Part shown: piece after piece, positions 1 through 8,711 of the stretch
Position numbering within the stretch: position 1 is the stretch's first letter
Layout: every line of letters starts with the position of its first letter
From: JANNSX01 sp046348995
GTDB taxonomy: Bacteria > Pseudomonadota > Alphaproteobacteria > Rhizobiales > Hyphomicrobiaceae
DNA: 64,000 nt
Direction: 5' to 3'
Assembly (NCBI GenBank): GCA_046348995.1
Contig: JAXMDB010000002.1
Span: 434,001-498,000 of the forward strand
Translations under genes and position numbers: made by a program
Notes under the pieces: generated by a model
Databases searched by the model: none
Told to the model about the DNA's origin: nothing
Seen by the model: only the letters and a program-made list of their open reading frames with translations

Positions 1-136
1 CGAGCGCCATCTCGGAAACGTGACGGCCGGCGAGCAGCCCGGTCAGTGGCAGCTGCAGCAGGAAGAAGGCGAGCAGGATCGCGGCCAGCGGACGCTGGAC
101 CCGTCGCAACCCCTGTAAGCCATCACTGCTGCGCAT
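1..136 (-). CDS. N-terminal fragment of a membrane or exported protein (cut by window edge)
   Basis: The reading frame begins with an ATG at 136 and runs off the left edge after 45 codons. The visible residues give a basic start (MRSSDGLQGLRRVQRP) followed by a hydrophobic stretch of about 20 residues rich in Leu, Ala and Phe, then LLAGRHVSEMAL. This looks like a signal anchor or signal peptide. The arrangement resembles starts of DUF2946-type or other small membrane proteins, but nothing diagnostic is visible. It is divergent from the histidine phosphatase that begins at 265. The call rests only on the hydrophobic pattern and the open frame, so function is unknown. Confidence 0.4.
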   Translation of the reverse strand, partial: MRSSDGLQGLRRVQRPLAAILLAFFLLQLPLTGLLAGRHVSEMAL

Positions 137-264
137 CGGCGTCACGTTCCTGTGTTCCTCTACCCGGCACAAGGGGCTGCGGCGCCGCAGGCTCAGAGGC
201 TGGTTGGAGCAGCCGTTCCGCATCTGGTATGGACGAGGCAGACCTCGGAAGGCACGTCAATCGC

Positions 265-825
265 ATGACACGAACGATCCATTTGATCCGCCACGGCCAG
301 TCGACCTGGAATGCCCACTACGCGGCCTTCCGCGAGGATGGCCTGCATTTCGACGCGCCATTGACCGATCTTGGGCGCGCGCAGGTCGAGGCGCGCCGCG
401 ACGACCTCAAGGGCGAGCGCTACGATCTCATCGTCACCTCGCCGCTGACGCGGGCCATCCAGACGACGCTCGGCGTGTTCGCCCCGCATCTCGATCGCAC
501 GCCCGTCGTCGTCGAGGTGCTGCATCGCGAGCGGCTGGAGAGCAGCTGCGACATCGGGCGGCCGGCGTCGGTGCTGGCGCAAGAGTTCGCGAGCTTGGCT
601 TTCGATCATCTGGACGAGGAGTGGTGGCCGAACGGCTGCACGCCGGATCATCGCGGCATCCGCTTCGAGCCCGGCGAGCGCTTCGAGACCCGTGTGAAAT
701 CGTTCCGCCGGTGGCTCAGCCGCCGTCCCGAAGCCCGCATCGCCGTTGTCGGCCACGGCACGTTCTTCCAGCACCTCTCCGGCCGCAGCCTCGCCAATTG
801 CGAGCTGGCCGTGTTGGAGGGGTGA
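265..825 (+). CDS. Histidine phosphatase family protein (phosphoglycerate mutase-like)
   Basis: The 186-residue product starts MTRTIHLIRHGQST, with the family's RHG signature at residues 9-11. His10 is the predicted phospho-accepting residue. A second family motif, VVGHG, places the other catalytic His near residue 164. LTDLGRAQ and the segment around ERLESSCDIG also match the fold. Family members remove phosphate from small metabolites or proteins, and the substrate here cannot be read from sequence. I chose the ATG at 265 because it lies just before the first beta-strand and RHG motif. An in-frame ATG at 229 would add 12 unlikely residues. It is a single-domain cytosolic protein with no obvious operon partner; mutM begins 325 bases downstream after a repeat-bearing gap. 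Confidence 0.85.
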   Translation: MTRTIHLIRHGQSTWNAHYAAFREDGLHFDAPLTDLGRAQVEARRDDLKGERYDLIVTSPLTRAIQTTLGVFAPHLDRTPVVVEVLHRERLESSCDIGRPASVLAQEFASLAFDHLDEEWWPNGCTPDHRGIRFEPGERFETRVKSFRRWLSRRPEARIAVVGHGTFFQHLSGRSLANCELAVLEG

Positions 826-1150
826 GTGATGCGCCAGGAGCGTGGCAGAATCCACCCCCCGCCCTTTCCCTCCCCACGAGGGGGAGGGGACGTTGGGGAG
901 AGACCGTTTCCTTTCTTTACGCCAGTGGGCGAGCAATCAGCTCTTAGAACTTTCGGGTCCGATCTGCCCACCTCGCGACACGCGCGTTTTCCGACCTTGA
1001 CGCAGTCTCTTAGGCTCGGTGGGCGAGCCGGGGTTGCCGCGAGTGGTTGGTCAGGGGCGCACCGTAAGGGCTCCCCCTCCCCCTCGTGGGGAGGGTTGGG
1101 GTGGGGGGTGCGTCAGTCCTGCGCCGACACGCGTTTTGGTGCCGAGCCCC
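826..1150. repeat. Intergenic gap with two inverted copies of a palindromic CCCTCCCC/GGGGAGGG element
   Basis: No convincing gene is present between the histidine phosphatase and mutM. The gap holds a C-run/G-run palindrome of the form CCTCCCCACGAGGGGGAGGG at about 868-890. The same core occurs in the opposite orientation at about 1070-1094, inside CCTCCCCCTCGTGGGGAGGG. The two copies can pair with themselves or with each other. Elements of this type are common, short, non-coding palindromes in Hyphomicrobiales genomes. They could end transcription of the upstream gene or fold in the mutM leader, but neither role is shown. Confidence 0.6.
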
Positions 1151-2038
1151 ATGCCTGAGCTTCCCGAGGTCGAGACGGTGATGCGCGGGCTCGCCCAGGT
1201 GATGGAGGGGTACAAGATCGTGCGCGCCGAGCAGCGCCGGGCTGATCTGCGCTTTCCCCTGCCCGAGAATTTTGCCACCCGGCTGATGGGCCGCCGCGTA
1301 CAGCATCTCACCCGCCGCGCCAAGTACATCCTCGCTCATCTCGACCGCAACGAGGTGCTCGCCATGCATCTCGGTATGACGGGCCGGTTTACCATCACAC
1401 CGCCGGGCACGAGCTTAGTGGCGACGCCTGGCGACTTCACCCATGCGGCCGGCGGCGATCAGAAGCACGATCATGTCGTCTTCCACTTGGCGAACGGCGC
1501 AATCGTCACCTTTAACGACGCGCGCCGCTTCGGCTACATGGACCTGATCCCGTCGGCCGAGCTCGACACTCACAAGCACTTCGCCGGGCTTGGCCCCGAG
1601 CCCCTGTCGAATGCGTTCAATGCGGCAGCGCTCGCCGAAGCCGCGAACGGCCGCCGCGTCGATCTCAAATCGCTGCTGCTCGATCAGCGCGTCGTCGCCG
1701 GGCTCGGCAATATCTACGTGGTCGAGGCGCTGTTCCGCGTCGGTCTCAAGCCGTCTGCGCCCGCGCAACGCCTCGCCGATCGTCGCGGCCGTCCGACGGA
1801 CAAGACCGAGGCCCTGGTCGCAGCCATCCGCGCGGTGCTCGGCGAAGCGATCGAGGCCGGCGGCTCGACTTTGCGCGACTACCGGAACACCGACGGTGAG
1901 CTTGGGTATTTCCAGAAGGCCCATCAGGTCTACGACCGCGACGGCAAGCCCTGTCTGAGGCCCGGTTGCGGCGGCGTGATCCGGCGGACCGTCCAGGCCG
2001 GCCGCTCGAGCTTCCACTGCCCGCGCTGCCAGCGATAG
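1151..2038 (+). CDS. mutM: Formamidopyrimidine-DNA glycosylase (Fpg/MutM)
   Basis: This 295-residue base-excision repair enzyme removes 8-oxoguanine and formamidopyrimidines and then nicks the abasic site. The start MPELPEVETVMRGL is diagnostic: Pro2 becomes the catalytic N-terminal amine after Met removal, and Glu3 follows it. The HLGMTGRF segment and the helix-two-turn-helix region (LLDQRVVAGLGNIYVVEALF) are present. The C-terminal zinc finger has Cys268, Cys273, Cys290 and Cys293 (CLRPGC and CPRC). Length matches the family. The ATG at 1151 is fixed by the required Pro-Glu start. The gene stands alone, with the HpaB-type oxygenase 107 bases downstream. Confidence 0.97.
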   Translation: MPELPEVETVMRGLAQVMEGYKIVRAEQRRADLRFPLPENFATRLMGRRVQHLTRRAKYILAHLDRNEVLAMHLGMTGRFTITPPGTSLVATPGDFTHAAGGDQKHDHVVFHLANGAIVTFNDARRFGYMDLIPSAELDTHKHFAGLGPEPLSNAFNAAALAEAANGRRVDLKSLLLDQRVVAGLGNIYVVEALFRVGLKPSAPAQRLADRRGRPTDKTEALVAAIRAVLGEAIEAGGSTLRDYRNTDGELGYFQKAHQVYDRDGKPCLRPGCGGVIRRTVQAGRSSFHCPRCQR

Positions 2039-2145
2039 GCTGCAACGGAAAAGCCGAAGCGGAGTGTTAGGAAAGATATCGTTTCCAAAAGCACGCGATC
2101 CCGCGCATTCTCATCGCCGAGATCGGCTCCCGACGAGAGAAACCC

Positions 2146-3612
2146 ATGATCCGCACCGGCCAGCAATACATCGACTCTATCCGCGACGACCGCGAGGTCT
2201 TCATGAACGGCGAGCGCGTCAAGGACGTGCCCTCGCATCCGATGTTCAAGCCGCTCGTCGACGTGCGTGCCCGCATCTACGACATGCAGCACGAGGCAAA
2301 GTCGCAGGAAATCATGACCTATGCCGAGGGCGGCGAGCGCTTCGCGATCGGGCTGAAGCTGCCCTACTCACAGGAGGATTGGGCCGCCAAGCGCCGCTCG
2401 ATCGATGCCCTCATGTGGGACATCGGCGGTGTCGTCACCCGCGTCGGCGACGAGACGATCGGCGAGATGTGGTCGCTGTGGGACGGCAAGGACATCCTCT
2501 CCGAGATCGACCCGCGCTTCGCCAAGAACATCGAGACGCACATCGAGAAGGCGATCAAGAACGATCCCTTCCACGTCTCGGCCAACACCGACCCCAAGGG
2601 CGACCGCTCGAAGCGTCCGCAGGACCAGGATCCGGATTTCCTCGTTCACGTCGTGAAGGAGACGGACGCCGGCATCGTCATCCGCGGCGCCAAATACGAA
2701 ACCGCCTCGGCCTATGCGAACCAGGCGTTCCTGAAGCCGACCATTGCCAACTGGGGTGATTCCAAGCTCTCCGACTACGCCGTCGGCTGCATCGTGAAAA
2801 TGAACGCGCCGGGCTTGAAGCACATTTGCCGGACGGGCTTCACGGGCCGCGCCAACCCGCGCGACTATCCGCTCGCGAACCGGTTCGACGAGGTCGACAC
2901 GCTGATGATCCTCGACAACGTCCTCATCCCCTGGGAGGACGTGCTCTTCTATCAGCACACGCGGGCGGCGGCCTTCATTCGCCAGACGCTGCACCGCTAT
3001 TCGGCCTATCCCTTCGTCTACCGCAACCTCGTGCTCGCCGACATGATCATTGGTGCGGCGCTGTGGAATGCGCGCCAGACCGGCCTCGACAAGCAGCAAG
3101 CGGTGCAGGAGAAGCTCTCCGAGCTCGCCGTCTATCGCGAAGGCATCAACGCGCATCTGACGGCCGCGATCGCGACCGCCGAGACGAGCCCCAACGGGCT
3201 CGTCATGCCCAATCAGTCGCTGCTGCTCACGGGGCGCGTCCACGCCTGCTCGAACCTGCCGCGCATCATCCACATCGCCCGCGAGCTGTGCGGCGGCCAG
3301 ATTTGCGTGACCCCCGACGTCGCGGCCTTCGAGATGCCGGAGACGAAGCCGTGGCTGGAGAAATACTACACGATCAGCGACGAGTGGGTGGCGGAGGACC
3401 GGCGCAAGCTCTTGGCCTTCGCGCGGGATCTGATGAACTCGGACTACGCCGGCCACCGCCTGACCTTCCAACTGTTTGCCCAGTCGCCGCCGTTCGCGCA
3501 TTTGGCGGCGGTCTACAGGACCTTCGACTGGAACCAGCCACTCAAGTTCACGCAGAGGGCGGCGGGTTTGAGCGATCGGGTGTGGGGTGCGAAGAAGCAG
3601 GCGGCGGAGTAG
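2146..3612 (+). CDS. 4-hydroxyphenylacetate 3-hydroxylase (HpaB) family FADH2-dependent monooxygenase
   Basis: The 488-residue protein starts MIRTGQQYIDSIRDDREVFMNG, the typical N-terminus of HpaB/PvcC-type flavin monooxygenases. It continues with the acyl-CoA-dehydrogenase-like core, including CRTGF and the helical C-terminal domain with SLLLTGRVHACSNLP and ELCGGQICVTPD. Family members hydroxylate phenols or related rings with FADH2 supplied by a separate reductase (HpaC type). No reductase gene is visible in the window, so it must come from elsewhere. The related 4-hydroxybutyryl-CoA dehydratases need a specific Cys/His set for a 4Fe-4S cluster, and I do not see that pattern, so a hydroxylase is preferred. 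The substrate is unknown. It converges with the MATE gene, leaving a 12-base gap. Confidence 0.85.
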   Translation: MIRTGQQYIDSIRDDREVFMNGERVKDVPSHPMFKPLVDVRARIYDMQHEAKSQEIMTYAEGGERFAIGLKLPYSQEDWAAKRRSIDALMWDIGGVVTRVGDETIGEMWSLWDGKDILSEIDPRFAKNIETHIEKAIKNDPFHVSANTDPKGDRSKRPQDQDPDFLVHVVKETDAGIVIRGAKYETASAYANQAFLKPTIANWGDSKLSDYAVGCIVKMNAPGLKHICRTGFTGRANPRDYPLANRFDEVDTLMILDNVLIPWEDVLFYQHTRAAAFIRQTLHRYSAYPFVYRNLVLADMIIGAALWNARQTGLDKQQAVQEKLSELAVYREGINAHLTAAIATAETSPNGLVMPNQSLLLTGRVHACSNLPRIIHIARELCGGQICVTPDVAAFEMPETKPWLEKYYTISDEWVAEDRRKLLAFARDLMNSDYAGHRLTFQLFAQSPPFAHLAAVYRTFDWNQPLKFTQRAAGLSDRVWGAKKQAAE

Positions 3613-3624
3613 CGGCGCTCGGCT

Positions 3625-4986
3625 TCAGGCCGGAGCTGCGGTCTGGGGCGTTGCGGCGATGAGGGCGGGCAGCCTCAGCCCGAGCGTCGCTCCGCGCGCG
3701 AGGAAGAAGATGTTCAGCGCCGCCCATAGCCCGTGATTGCCGAACGCCGGCATGAGCAGCGCCGCGGCGCCGAGATAGACGAGCAGGCTCAGGATCATGA
3801 AATTGCGCATGTCGACGGTGCGTGTCGCGCCGATGTAGATGCCGTCGCACTGGAAGGCGAGAAAGCCCGTGACCGGGGCCAGGGCGCACCAGACGAGGTA
3901 CGCGCGCGCGATAGAGCGGATTTCGGGGCTAGTCGTCATGAGGTCGATGACGAGACCGCCGCCGAGCCAGGACAGCGCCGAGACGAAAATGCTGATCCCT
4001 GCTGCCCACCGTGTCGGCCGCCAGATCGCCTCGCGAAGCCGGTCGCGGCGCTTGGCGCCGACGGCGCGGCCGACGAAGGTCTCGGAGGCGTGCGCGAAGC
4101 CGTCGAGGAAATAGGCGGTCAGCCCGAACAGGTCGAATAGAATGGCGTTGGCCGCCAGCGTGATGTCGTCGGTGCGCGCGCCTTGGCTCGTGAAGAACGT
4201 GAAGGCGGTGATCAGGCAGAAATTGCGGATCATGATGTCCGTGTTGACGGCCATGACCCTGAGGAGCTGCGCGCGGTCGAGCACGACGGCCCAGGAAACG
4301 AAGCCGCCATTGGCCGCGAGCCGTTGCCAGGCGATGAGGACGCCGACGATCGCGGCCACGACCTCGGCGGTGAGGGTCGCGATGGCGACGCCCGAAACGC
4401 CCATGCCGAGCCCGAGCGTCAGCCCGACCGAAAGAGCGATGTTGGTGAGGTTGAGCAGCACCTCGATGGCGAAGGCGAGCCCGGCGCGTCCGAGTCCGAC
4501 GAGCCAGCCGAGGATCGCGAAATTCACGAAAGCCGCCGGCGCGCTCCAGATGCGGATGTCGAAATAGGTCCCCGCCGCCTCGACCACCTCGGGCGAGCCG
4601 CCAATGATCCACAGCGCGAAGCTGCGGATCGGCCGCTGCAACGCGATGAGCACGAGCCCCGCCGCGACCGCGATGAGGAGGGCCCGTTGCAGGGTCGCGG
4701 CGACCTCGGCGGGATCGCGACGGCCGAAGGCCTGGGCTGTCATGCCCGAGGTGCCGAGCCGCAAGAACCCGAATGTCCAGAACAAGAGCGAGAACACGGT
4801 AGCGCCGATCGCGACGCCACCGACGAGGGCCGGCACGCCGAGCTGACCGACGACGGCGGTATCGACCGCGCCGACCAACGGCGTCGTCAGGTTGGAGAGG
4901 ATGATCGGCACCGCAAGCGACAGGATCGTCGCATTCGTCACGGGCCGTGTGATGCCGGCCTCGTTATCGACGGTGCCGAGGCGCAT
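3625..4986 (-). CDS. MATE family efflux transporter (DinF-like)
   Basis: The 453-residue polytopic inner-membrane protein has about 12 hydrophobic helices in two similar halves. It begins with a TNATILSLAVPIILSNLTTP-type segment and then VGAVDTAVVGQLG, the usual MATE first-helix region. MATE proteins export drugs or metabolites in exchange for H+ or Na+. The DinF subgroup is suggested by length and N-terminal sequence. The substrate cannot be predicted. The upstream minus-strand gene (DUF6460) stops only 4 bases before this start, so the two are probably co-transcribed. Confidence 0.9.
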   Translation of the reverse strand: MRLGTVDNEAGITRPVTNATILSLAVPIILSNLTTPLVGAVDTAVVGQLGVPALVGGVAIGATVFSLLFWTFGFLRLGTSGMTAQAFGRRDPAEVAATLQRALLIAVAAGLVLIALQRPIRSFALWIIGGSPEVVEAAGTYFDIRIWSAPAAFVNFAILGWLVGLGRAGLAFAIEVLLNLTNIALSVGLTLGLGMGVSGVAIATLTAEVVAAIVGVLIAWQRLAANGGFVSWAVVLDRAQLLRVMAVNTDIMIRNFCLITAFTFFTSQGARTDDITLAANAILFDLFGLTAYFLDGFAHASETFVGRAVGAKRRDRLREAIWRPTRWAAGISIFVSALSWLGGGLVIDLMTTSPEIRSIARAYLVWCALAPVTGFLAFQCDGIYIGATRTVDMRNFMILSLLVYLGAAALLMPAFGNHGLWAALNIFFLARGATLGLRLPALIAATPQTAAPA

Positions 4987-4990
4987 CGGT

Positions 4991-5263
4991 TCAGCGATCG
5001 GCGCCCGAGCGGCTGCCGAGCTTCAGAATCCGAACGACAACCCAGATCGGAATGACGACGGCGGCGCCGAGCAGGAAATAGCGGAGCGCCCATTCGATGG
5101 CGCCGAATCCCATGTCGTAAAGGCGGGCCGCGAGGCGTTGCAGGCTCTCGACGAGCGAGAACACATCGAGCCCCAGGGCTGCCATGACGATGCCGACGAC
5201 GAGCGACAGCACCGCGAGCTTGACGATCACGGTCAAGGGATTGCCGCCGAAGATCTTGTCCAT
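4991..5263 (-). CDS. DUF6460 family small membrane protein
   Basis: The 90-residue protein begins MDKIFGGNPLTVIVKLAVLS. It has two hydrophobic segments (about residues 10-30 and 60-82) separated by an amphipathic stretch, then a short basic C-terminus. This matches the small DUF6460 family as I remember it, which is largely limited to Hyphomicrobiales and has no known role. It lies immediately upstream of the MATE gene with a 4-base gap, so co-expression is likely. An accessory role for that transporter is only a guess. Confidence 0.75.
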   Translation of the reverse strand: MDKIFGGNPLTVIVKLAVLSLVVGIVMAALGLDVFSLVESLQRLAARLYDMGFGAIEWALRYFLLGAAVVIPIWVVVRILKLGSRSGADR

Positions 5264-5298
5264 GGGTCCTGCCCGTTCCTGGCCGTTGCGGGTGCTTC

Positions 5299-5405
5299 CT
5301 AGAGCGGCGTGCGCAAAAGTGTGCAGCGGTTTTGCGCTAAACGCCGCGACAAACCAACAAGCTAGAGCATCGTGCCGACTCTAGCTCAACGCACGATGCT
5401 CTAGC
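5299..5405 (+). repeat. Twin-hairpin intergenic repeat, copy A
   Basis: A 107-base element made of two hairpins. The first (about 5303-5346) pairs GCGGCGT and GCGCAAAA with GTTTTGCGC and ACGCCGC. The second (about 5363-5404) pairs AGAGCATCGTGC with GCACGATGCTCT. A closely similar copy lies in the opposite orientation at 35067-35174. Both copies sit just beyond gene ends. The element is non-coding and of the kind repeated widely in Hyphomicrobiales genomes; mobility or a 3'-end processing role is possible. Confidence 0.8.
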
Positions 5406-5458
5406 ATACGGCCGCGTCCTGATCGACTCTTGCGCGCGCTCGGCTACTCTCTCCCCCG

Positions 5459-8023
5459 ATGACCGAGGTGAGACCACCGCGCACGCGAAAGAGAGGCCGA
5501 GCGAGCGCCGGTGCGCAAGCTTTGCCGCCGCGGTTCCAGGCGTGGTTCGAGGTCCGTGGCTGGACGCCGCGGCCGCATCAGCTGGCGCTGATCGAGGCGG
5601 GCGCCAAGCGGAAGCCGACGCTTCTCATTGCCCCGACCGGCGCCGGCAAGACACTGGCGGGCTTCCTGCCGAGCTTGATCGAGCTGTCGTCCGGTGCGTG
5701 GACCGGAAGCGGCATCCACACGCTCTATGTCTCGCCGCTCAAGGCGCTCGCCGTCGACGTGCAACGCAACCTGCTCGCGCCCGTCTCTGAGATGGGTCTA
5801 GACATTCGCATCGAGACGCGGACGGGGGACACGCCGCAGTCGCGCCGGCAGCGCCAGCGCATCCGCCCGCCCGAGATCCTCTTGACGACGCCGGAGCAGA
5901 TCGCGTTGCTCCTCTCGCATGCCGATGCGGCGCGGATGTTCCGCGATCTTCGCACCATTGTGCTCGACGAGCTGCATGCTCTCGTCACTTCCAAGCGGGG
6001 CGATCTTCTTTCTTTGGGCCTCGCGCGGCTGTGGTCGCTCGCGCCGGAGGTGATCGCCATCGGCCTCTCGGCGACGGTCGCGCGGCCCTCCGAGCTGCAG
6101 GCGGCGCTCGTGCCGCAGCCGCCGCTCGGTCTTGCCGCCCGGCTCGCCGATATCGTCGTTGCGGCGGGAGGGGCAGCGCCCGAGATCGACATCCTCGCCT
6201 CCGAGGCCGACGTGCCGTGGGCGGGGCATTCGTCGCGCTATGCGCTGCCCGAGGTCTACGAGGCGATCAAGCGGCACCGGATGACGCTGATCTTCGTCAA
6301 TACGCGCAGCCAGGCCGAGCTCGCCTTCCAGGAGCTCTGGCACCTGAACGAGGAGCACTTGCCGATCGCGCTTCATCACGGCTCGCTCGATGTCGGCCAG
6401 CGGCGCAAGGTCGAGGCGGCGATGGCGGCGGGCAAGCTGCGCGCGGTGGTAGCGACCTCCACCCTCGATTTGGGCATCGACTGGGGCGACATCGACCTCG
6501 TCATCCACATCGGCGCGCCGAAAGGCGCGAGCCGTCTCGCGCAGCGCATCGGCCGCGCCAATCACCGGCTGGACGAGCCGTCGAAGGCGCTGCTCGTGCC
6601 GTCGAACCTGTTCGAGGTGCTCGAGTGCGAGGCCGCGCTCGAGGCGACGACGGAAGGCGCGCAGGATACGCCGCCGATGCGCACAGGCGGCTTGGACGTC
6701 CTCGCACAACACGTCTGGGGGACGGCGGCTGCGGGTCCCTTTCGGGCCGACGATCTCTTCGCCGAGGTCTCCTCGGCTGCAGCCTATTCCGATCTCACGC
6801 GCCGGCAGTTCGACCGTGTCGTCGATTTCGTCTCGACCGGGGGGTATGCCCTCCGCACCTACGAGCGCTACGCGCGGCTGAAGGAGATGCCGGATGGCCG
6901 GCTTCGCCTGTCGCATCCGGGCCTGGCACAGCAGTACCGCCTCAACGTCGGCACTATCATCGAGGCGCCCATGCTCAAGGTGCGCTTGGTGCGGCCACGG
7001 GGCGGACGGCCGCTCGGCGGCGGGCGGGTGCTGGGTGAGATCGAGGAATACTTCATCGAGCAGCTCGAGCGCGGGGACACGTTCGTCTTCTCGGGCGAGA
7101 TCGTGCGTTTCGAAGGCTTGGGCGAAGGCGAGGCTTACGTCTCCCGCGCGCCGGGCGCCGAAGCCAAGATCCCGGCCTACGCCGGCGGCAAGTTTCCGCT
7201 CTCGACCTATCTCGCCGAGCGGGTCCGCGCGATCCTCGCCGAGCCGCGGCGCTGGCGCGTGCTGCCGGAGCAGGTGCGCGAGTGGCTCGAAATCCAGCAG
7301 GCGCGCTCGGTGCTGCCGAAGGCCGACGAGGTGCTCATCGAGACGTTTCCGCGCTCGGGCCGCTTCTATATGGTCTGCTACGCCTTCGAGGGCCGGCTCG
7401 CGCATCAGACCCTCGGCATGCTGCTGACGCGGCGTCTCGAACGGATGCGCGCCCGGCCGCTCGGCTTCGTCGCGAGCGAGTATTCGCTGGCGATCTGGGG
7501 CCTGGGCGATCTCTCCGCCATGATCGGGGATGGCCGGATCAAGCTTGCCGAATTGTTCGACGAGGACATGCTGGGCGACGATCTGGACGCCTGGCTCGCC
7601 GCCTCCAACCTGATGAAGCGCACCTTCCGCAATGTCGCCATCATCGCCGGGCTCATCGAGCGTCGGTTTCCGGGCAAGGAGAAGTCGGGGCGGCAGGTGA
7701 CCTTCTCCTCCGACCTGATCTACGACGTCCTGCGCGAGCACGAGCCCGGGCACATCCTGCTCGAGGCGGCCTGGGCAGACGCGGCGAGCGGCCTGCTCGA
7801 TATCGCCCGGCTCGGCGACTTCCTGCGACGTGCGCGGGGCCGAATCAGGCATAAGGCGTTGGCGCGCGTGTCGCCGCTCGCGGTGCCGGCGCTGCTCGAG
7901 ATCGGACGCGAGGCCGTGCCGGGGGCGACCGCCGACGCCTTGCTCAGAGAGGCAGCCGAAGATTTGATCCGGGAGGCCATGGGGGATGACGAGCGAGCGC
8001 CTGTTGAGAGCCGAGGATCGTGA
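5459..8023 (+). CDS. Ligase-associated DNA damage response DEXH-box helicase (Lhr family)
   Basis: The 854-residue superfamily 2 helicase carries Walker A at residues 58-65 (APTGAGKT) and the DEXH box at 170-173 (DELH). Motif III is SAT within GLSATVARPS, and motif VI is QRIGRANHR. After the two RecA-like domains comes the Lhr core and C-terminal winged-helix/beta-barrel region. The length fits the short, ligase-associated Lhr group rather than full-length Lhr of about 1500 residues. In many bacteria this gene sits with an ATP-dependent DNA ligase, an MBL-fold exonuclease and PdeM, forming a DNA repair set. Here only PdeM follows, overlapping by 38 bases. The ATG at 5459 is the first in frame after the twin-hairpin repeat. 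Confidence 0.93.
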   Translation: MTEVRPPRTRKRGRASAGAQALPPRFQAWFEVRGWTPRPHQLALIEAGAKRKPTLLIAPTGAGKTLAGFLPSLIELSSGAWTGSGIHTLYVSPLKALAVDVQRNLLAPVSEMGLDIRIETRTGDTPQSRRQRQRIRPPEILLTTPEQIALLLSHADAARMFRDLRTIVLDELHALVTSKRGDLLSLGLARLWSLAPEVIAIGLSATVARPSELQAALVPQPPLGLAARLADIVVAAGGAAPEIDILASEADVPWAGHSSRYALPEVYEAIKRHRMTLIFVNTRSQAELAFQELWHLNEEHLPIALHHGSLDVGQRRKVEAAMAAGKLRAVVATSTLDLGIDWGDIDLVIHIGAPKGASRLAQRIGRANHRLDEPSKALLVPSNLFEVLECEAALEATTEGAQDTPPMRTGGLDVLAQHVWGTAAAGPFRADDLFAEVSSAAAYSDLTRRQFDRVVDFVSTGGYALRTYERYARLKEMPDGRLRLSHPGLAQQYRLNVGTIIEAPMLKVRLVRPRGGRPLGGGRVLGEIEEYFIEQLERGDTFVFSGEIVRFEGLGEGEAYVSRAPGAEAKIPAYAGGKFPLSTYLAERVRAILAEPRRWRVLPEQVREWLEIQQARSVLPKADEVLIETFPRSGRFYMVCYAFEGRLAHQTLGMLLTRRLERMRARPLGFVASEYSLAIWGLGDLSAMIGDGRIKLAELFDEDMLGDDLDAWLAASNLMKRTFRNVAIIAGLIERRFPGKEKSGRQVTFSSDLIYDVLREHEPGHILLEAAWADAASGLLDIARLGDFLRRARGRIRHKALARVSPLAVPALLEIGREAVPGATADALLREAAEDLIREAMGDDERAPVESRGS

Positions 8024-8708
8024 CTACACCCGGCAAGAGGTCGTGATCGCCGGCGTCCCCATGCAGGCGGACCGGTCGGGCGCGCTGTTCTGGCCGAGCC
8101 AATCGATCCTGATCGTCGCTGACATGCATCTGGAAAAAGGCTCGGCGCTGGCCGAGCGCGGCAGCTTCCTGCCGCCCTACGATACGCGGACGACACTCGG
8201 CCGGCTCGCGCGCACGATCGAGGCGTACGATCCGCAGACCGTCGTGTGTCTCGGCGACTCGCTGCATGACCGGCGCGCCGCCGCGCGTCTCAACGGCGAC
8301 GACTGTGAGGTGGTGCGCCGCCTGCAAGCCGGGCGGGATTGGTTCTGGGTGACGGGCAACCACGATCCGGAAATTCCCGAAAGCCTCGGCGGCGAGGTCG
8401 TGGACGAGTTGCGCATCAACGGCGTTGTGCTGACGCACGCGCCGACGAGCGGGCAGCCGGGCCGCCAAATTGCTGGTCACCTGCATCCGGCGGCGCGCAT
8501 CGCCCGGCATGGCTATGTGCTGAGGCGCCCGTGCTTCGTCGCCGACGCCAAGCGCCTCGTCATGCCGGCCTTCGGGGCCTACACCGGCGGCCTCAACATC
8601 CTCGACACGGCGTTCCAGCCGCTTTTCACCGAAACGCAGTACCGCGTCTGGGTGATTGGGCACGAGGGAATCTATCCCGTCGGCAACACGCAGCTCAGGC
8701 CGGATTGA
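7986..8708 (+). CDS. pdeM: Ligase-associated DNA damage response endonuclease PdeM
   Basis: The 240-residue calcineurin-like metallophosphoesterase shows the full motif set: D-x-H at residues 46-48 (VADMHLEKG), then GDSLHD, GNHDPE and GHLHP. These bind two metal ions for phosphodiester cleavage. PdeM-type proteins are linked by gene neighbourhood to the ligase-associated Lhr helicase and are thought to process DNA ends. The start overlaps the helicase gene by 38 bases, which implies translational coupling and a joint role. No ligase or exonuclease partner follows. Confidence 0.9.
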   Translation: MTSERLLRAEDRDYTRQEVVIAGVPMQADRSGALFWPSQSILIVADMHLEKGSALAERGSFLPPYDTRTTLGRLARTIEAYDPQTVVCLGDSLHDRRAAARLNGDDCEVVRRLQAGRDWFWVTGNHDPEIPESLGGEVVDELRINGVVLTHAPTSGQPGRQIAGHLHPAARIARHGYVLRRPCFVADAKRLVMPAFGAYTGGLNILDTAFQPLFTETQYRVWVIGHEGIYPVGNTQLRPD

Positions 8709-8711
8709 CGC

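Noticed and set aside
193..947. Alternative open frames over the histidine phosphatase gene on both strands
   Set aside because: Only the frame starting at 265 carries the RHG and VGHG motifs; the others are shadows.
2146..3612. 4-hydroxybutyryl-CoA dehydratase identity for the HpaB-like protein
   Set aside because: The Cys and His residues expected to hold the 4Fe-4S cluster in that enzyme are not seen at the right places, so a flavin hydroxylase is the better call.
5798..7852. A 684-codon minus-strand frame opposite the Lhr helicase
   Set aside because: Its product lacks any domain pattern and the sense strand encodes a full set of helicase motifs.
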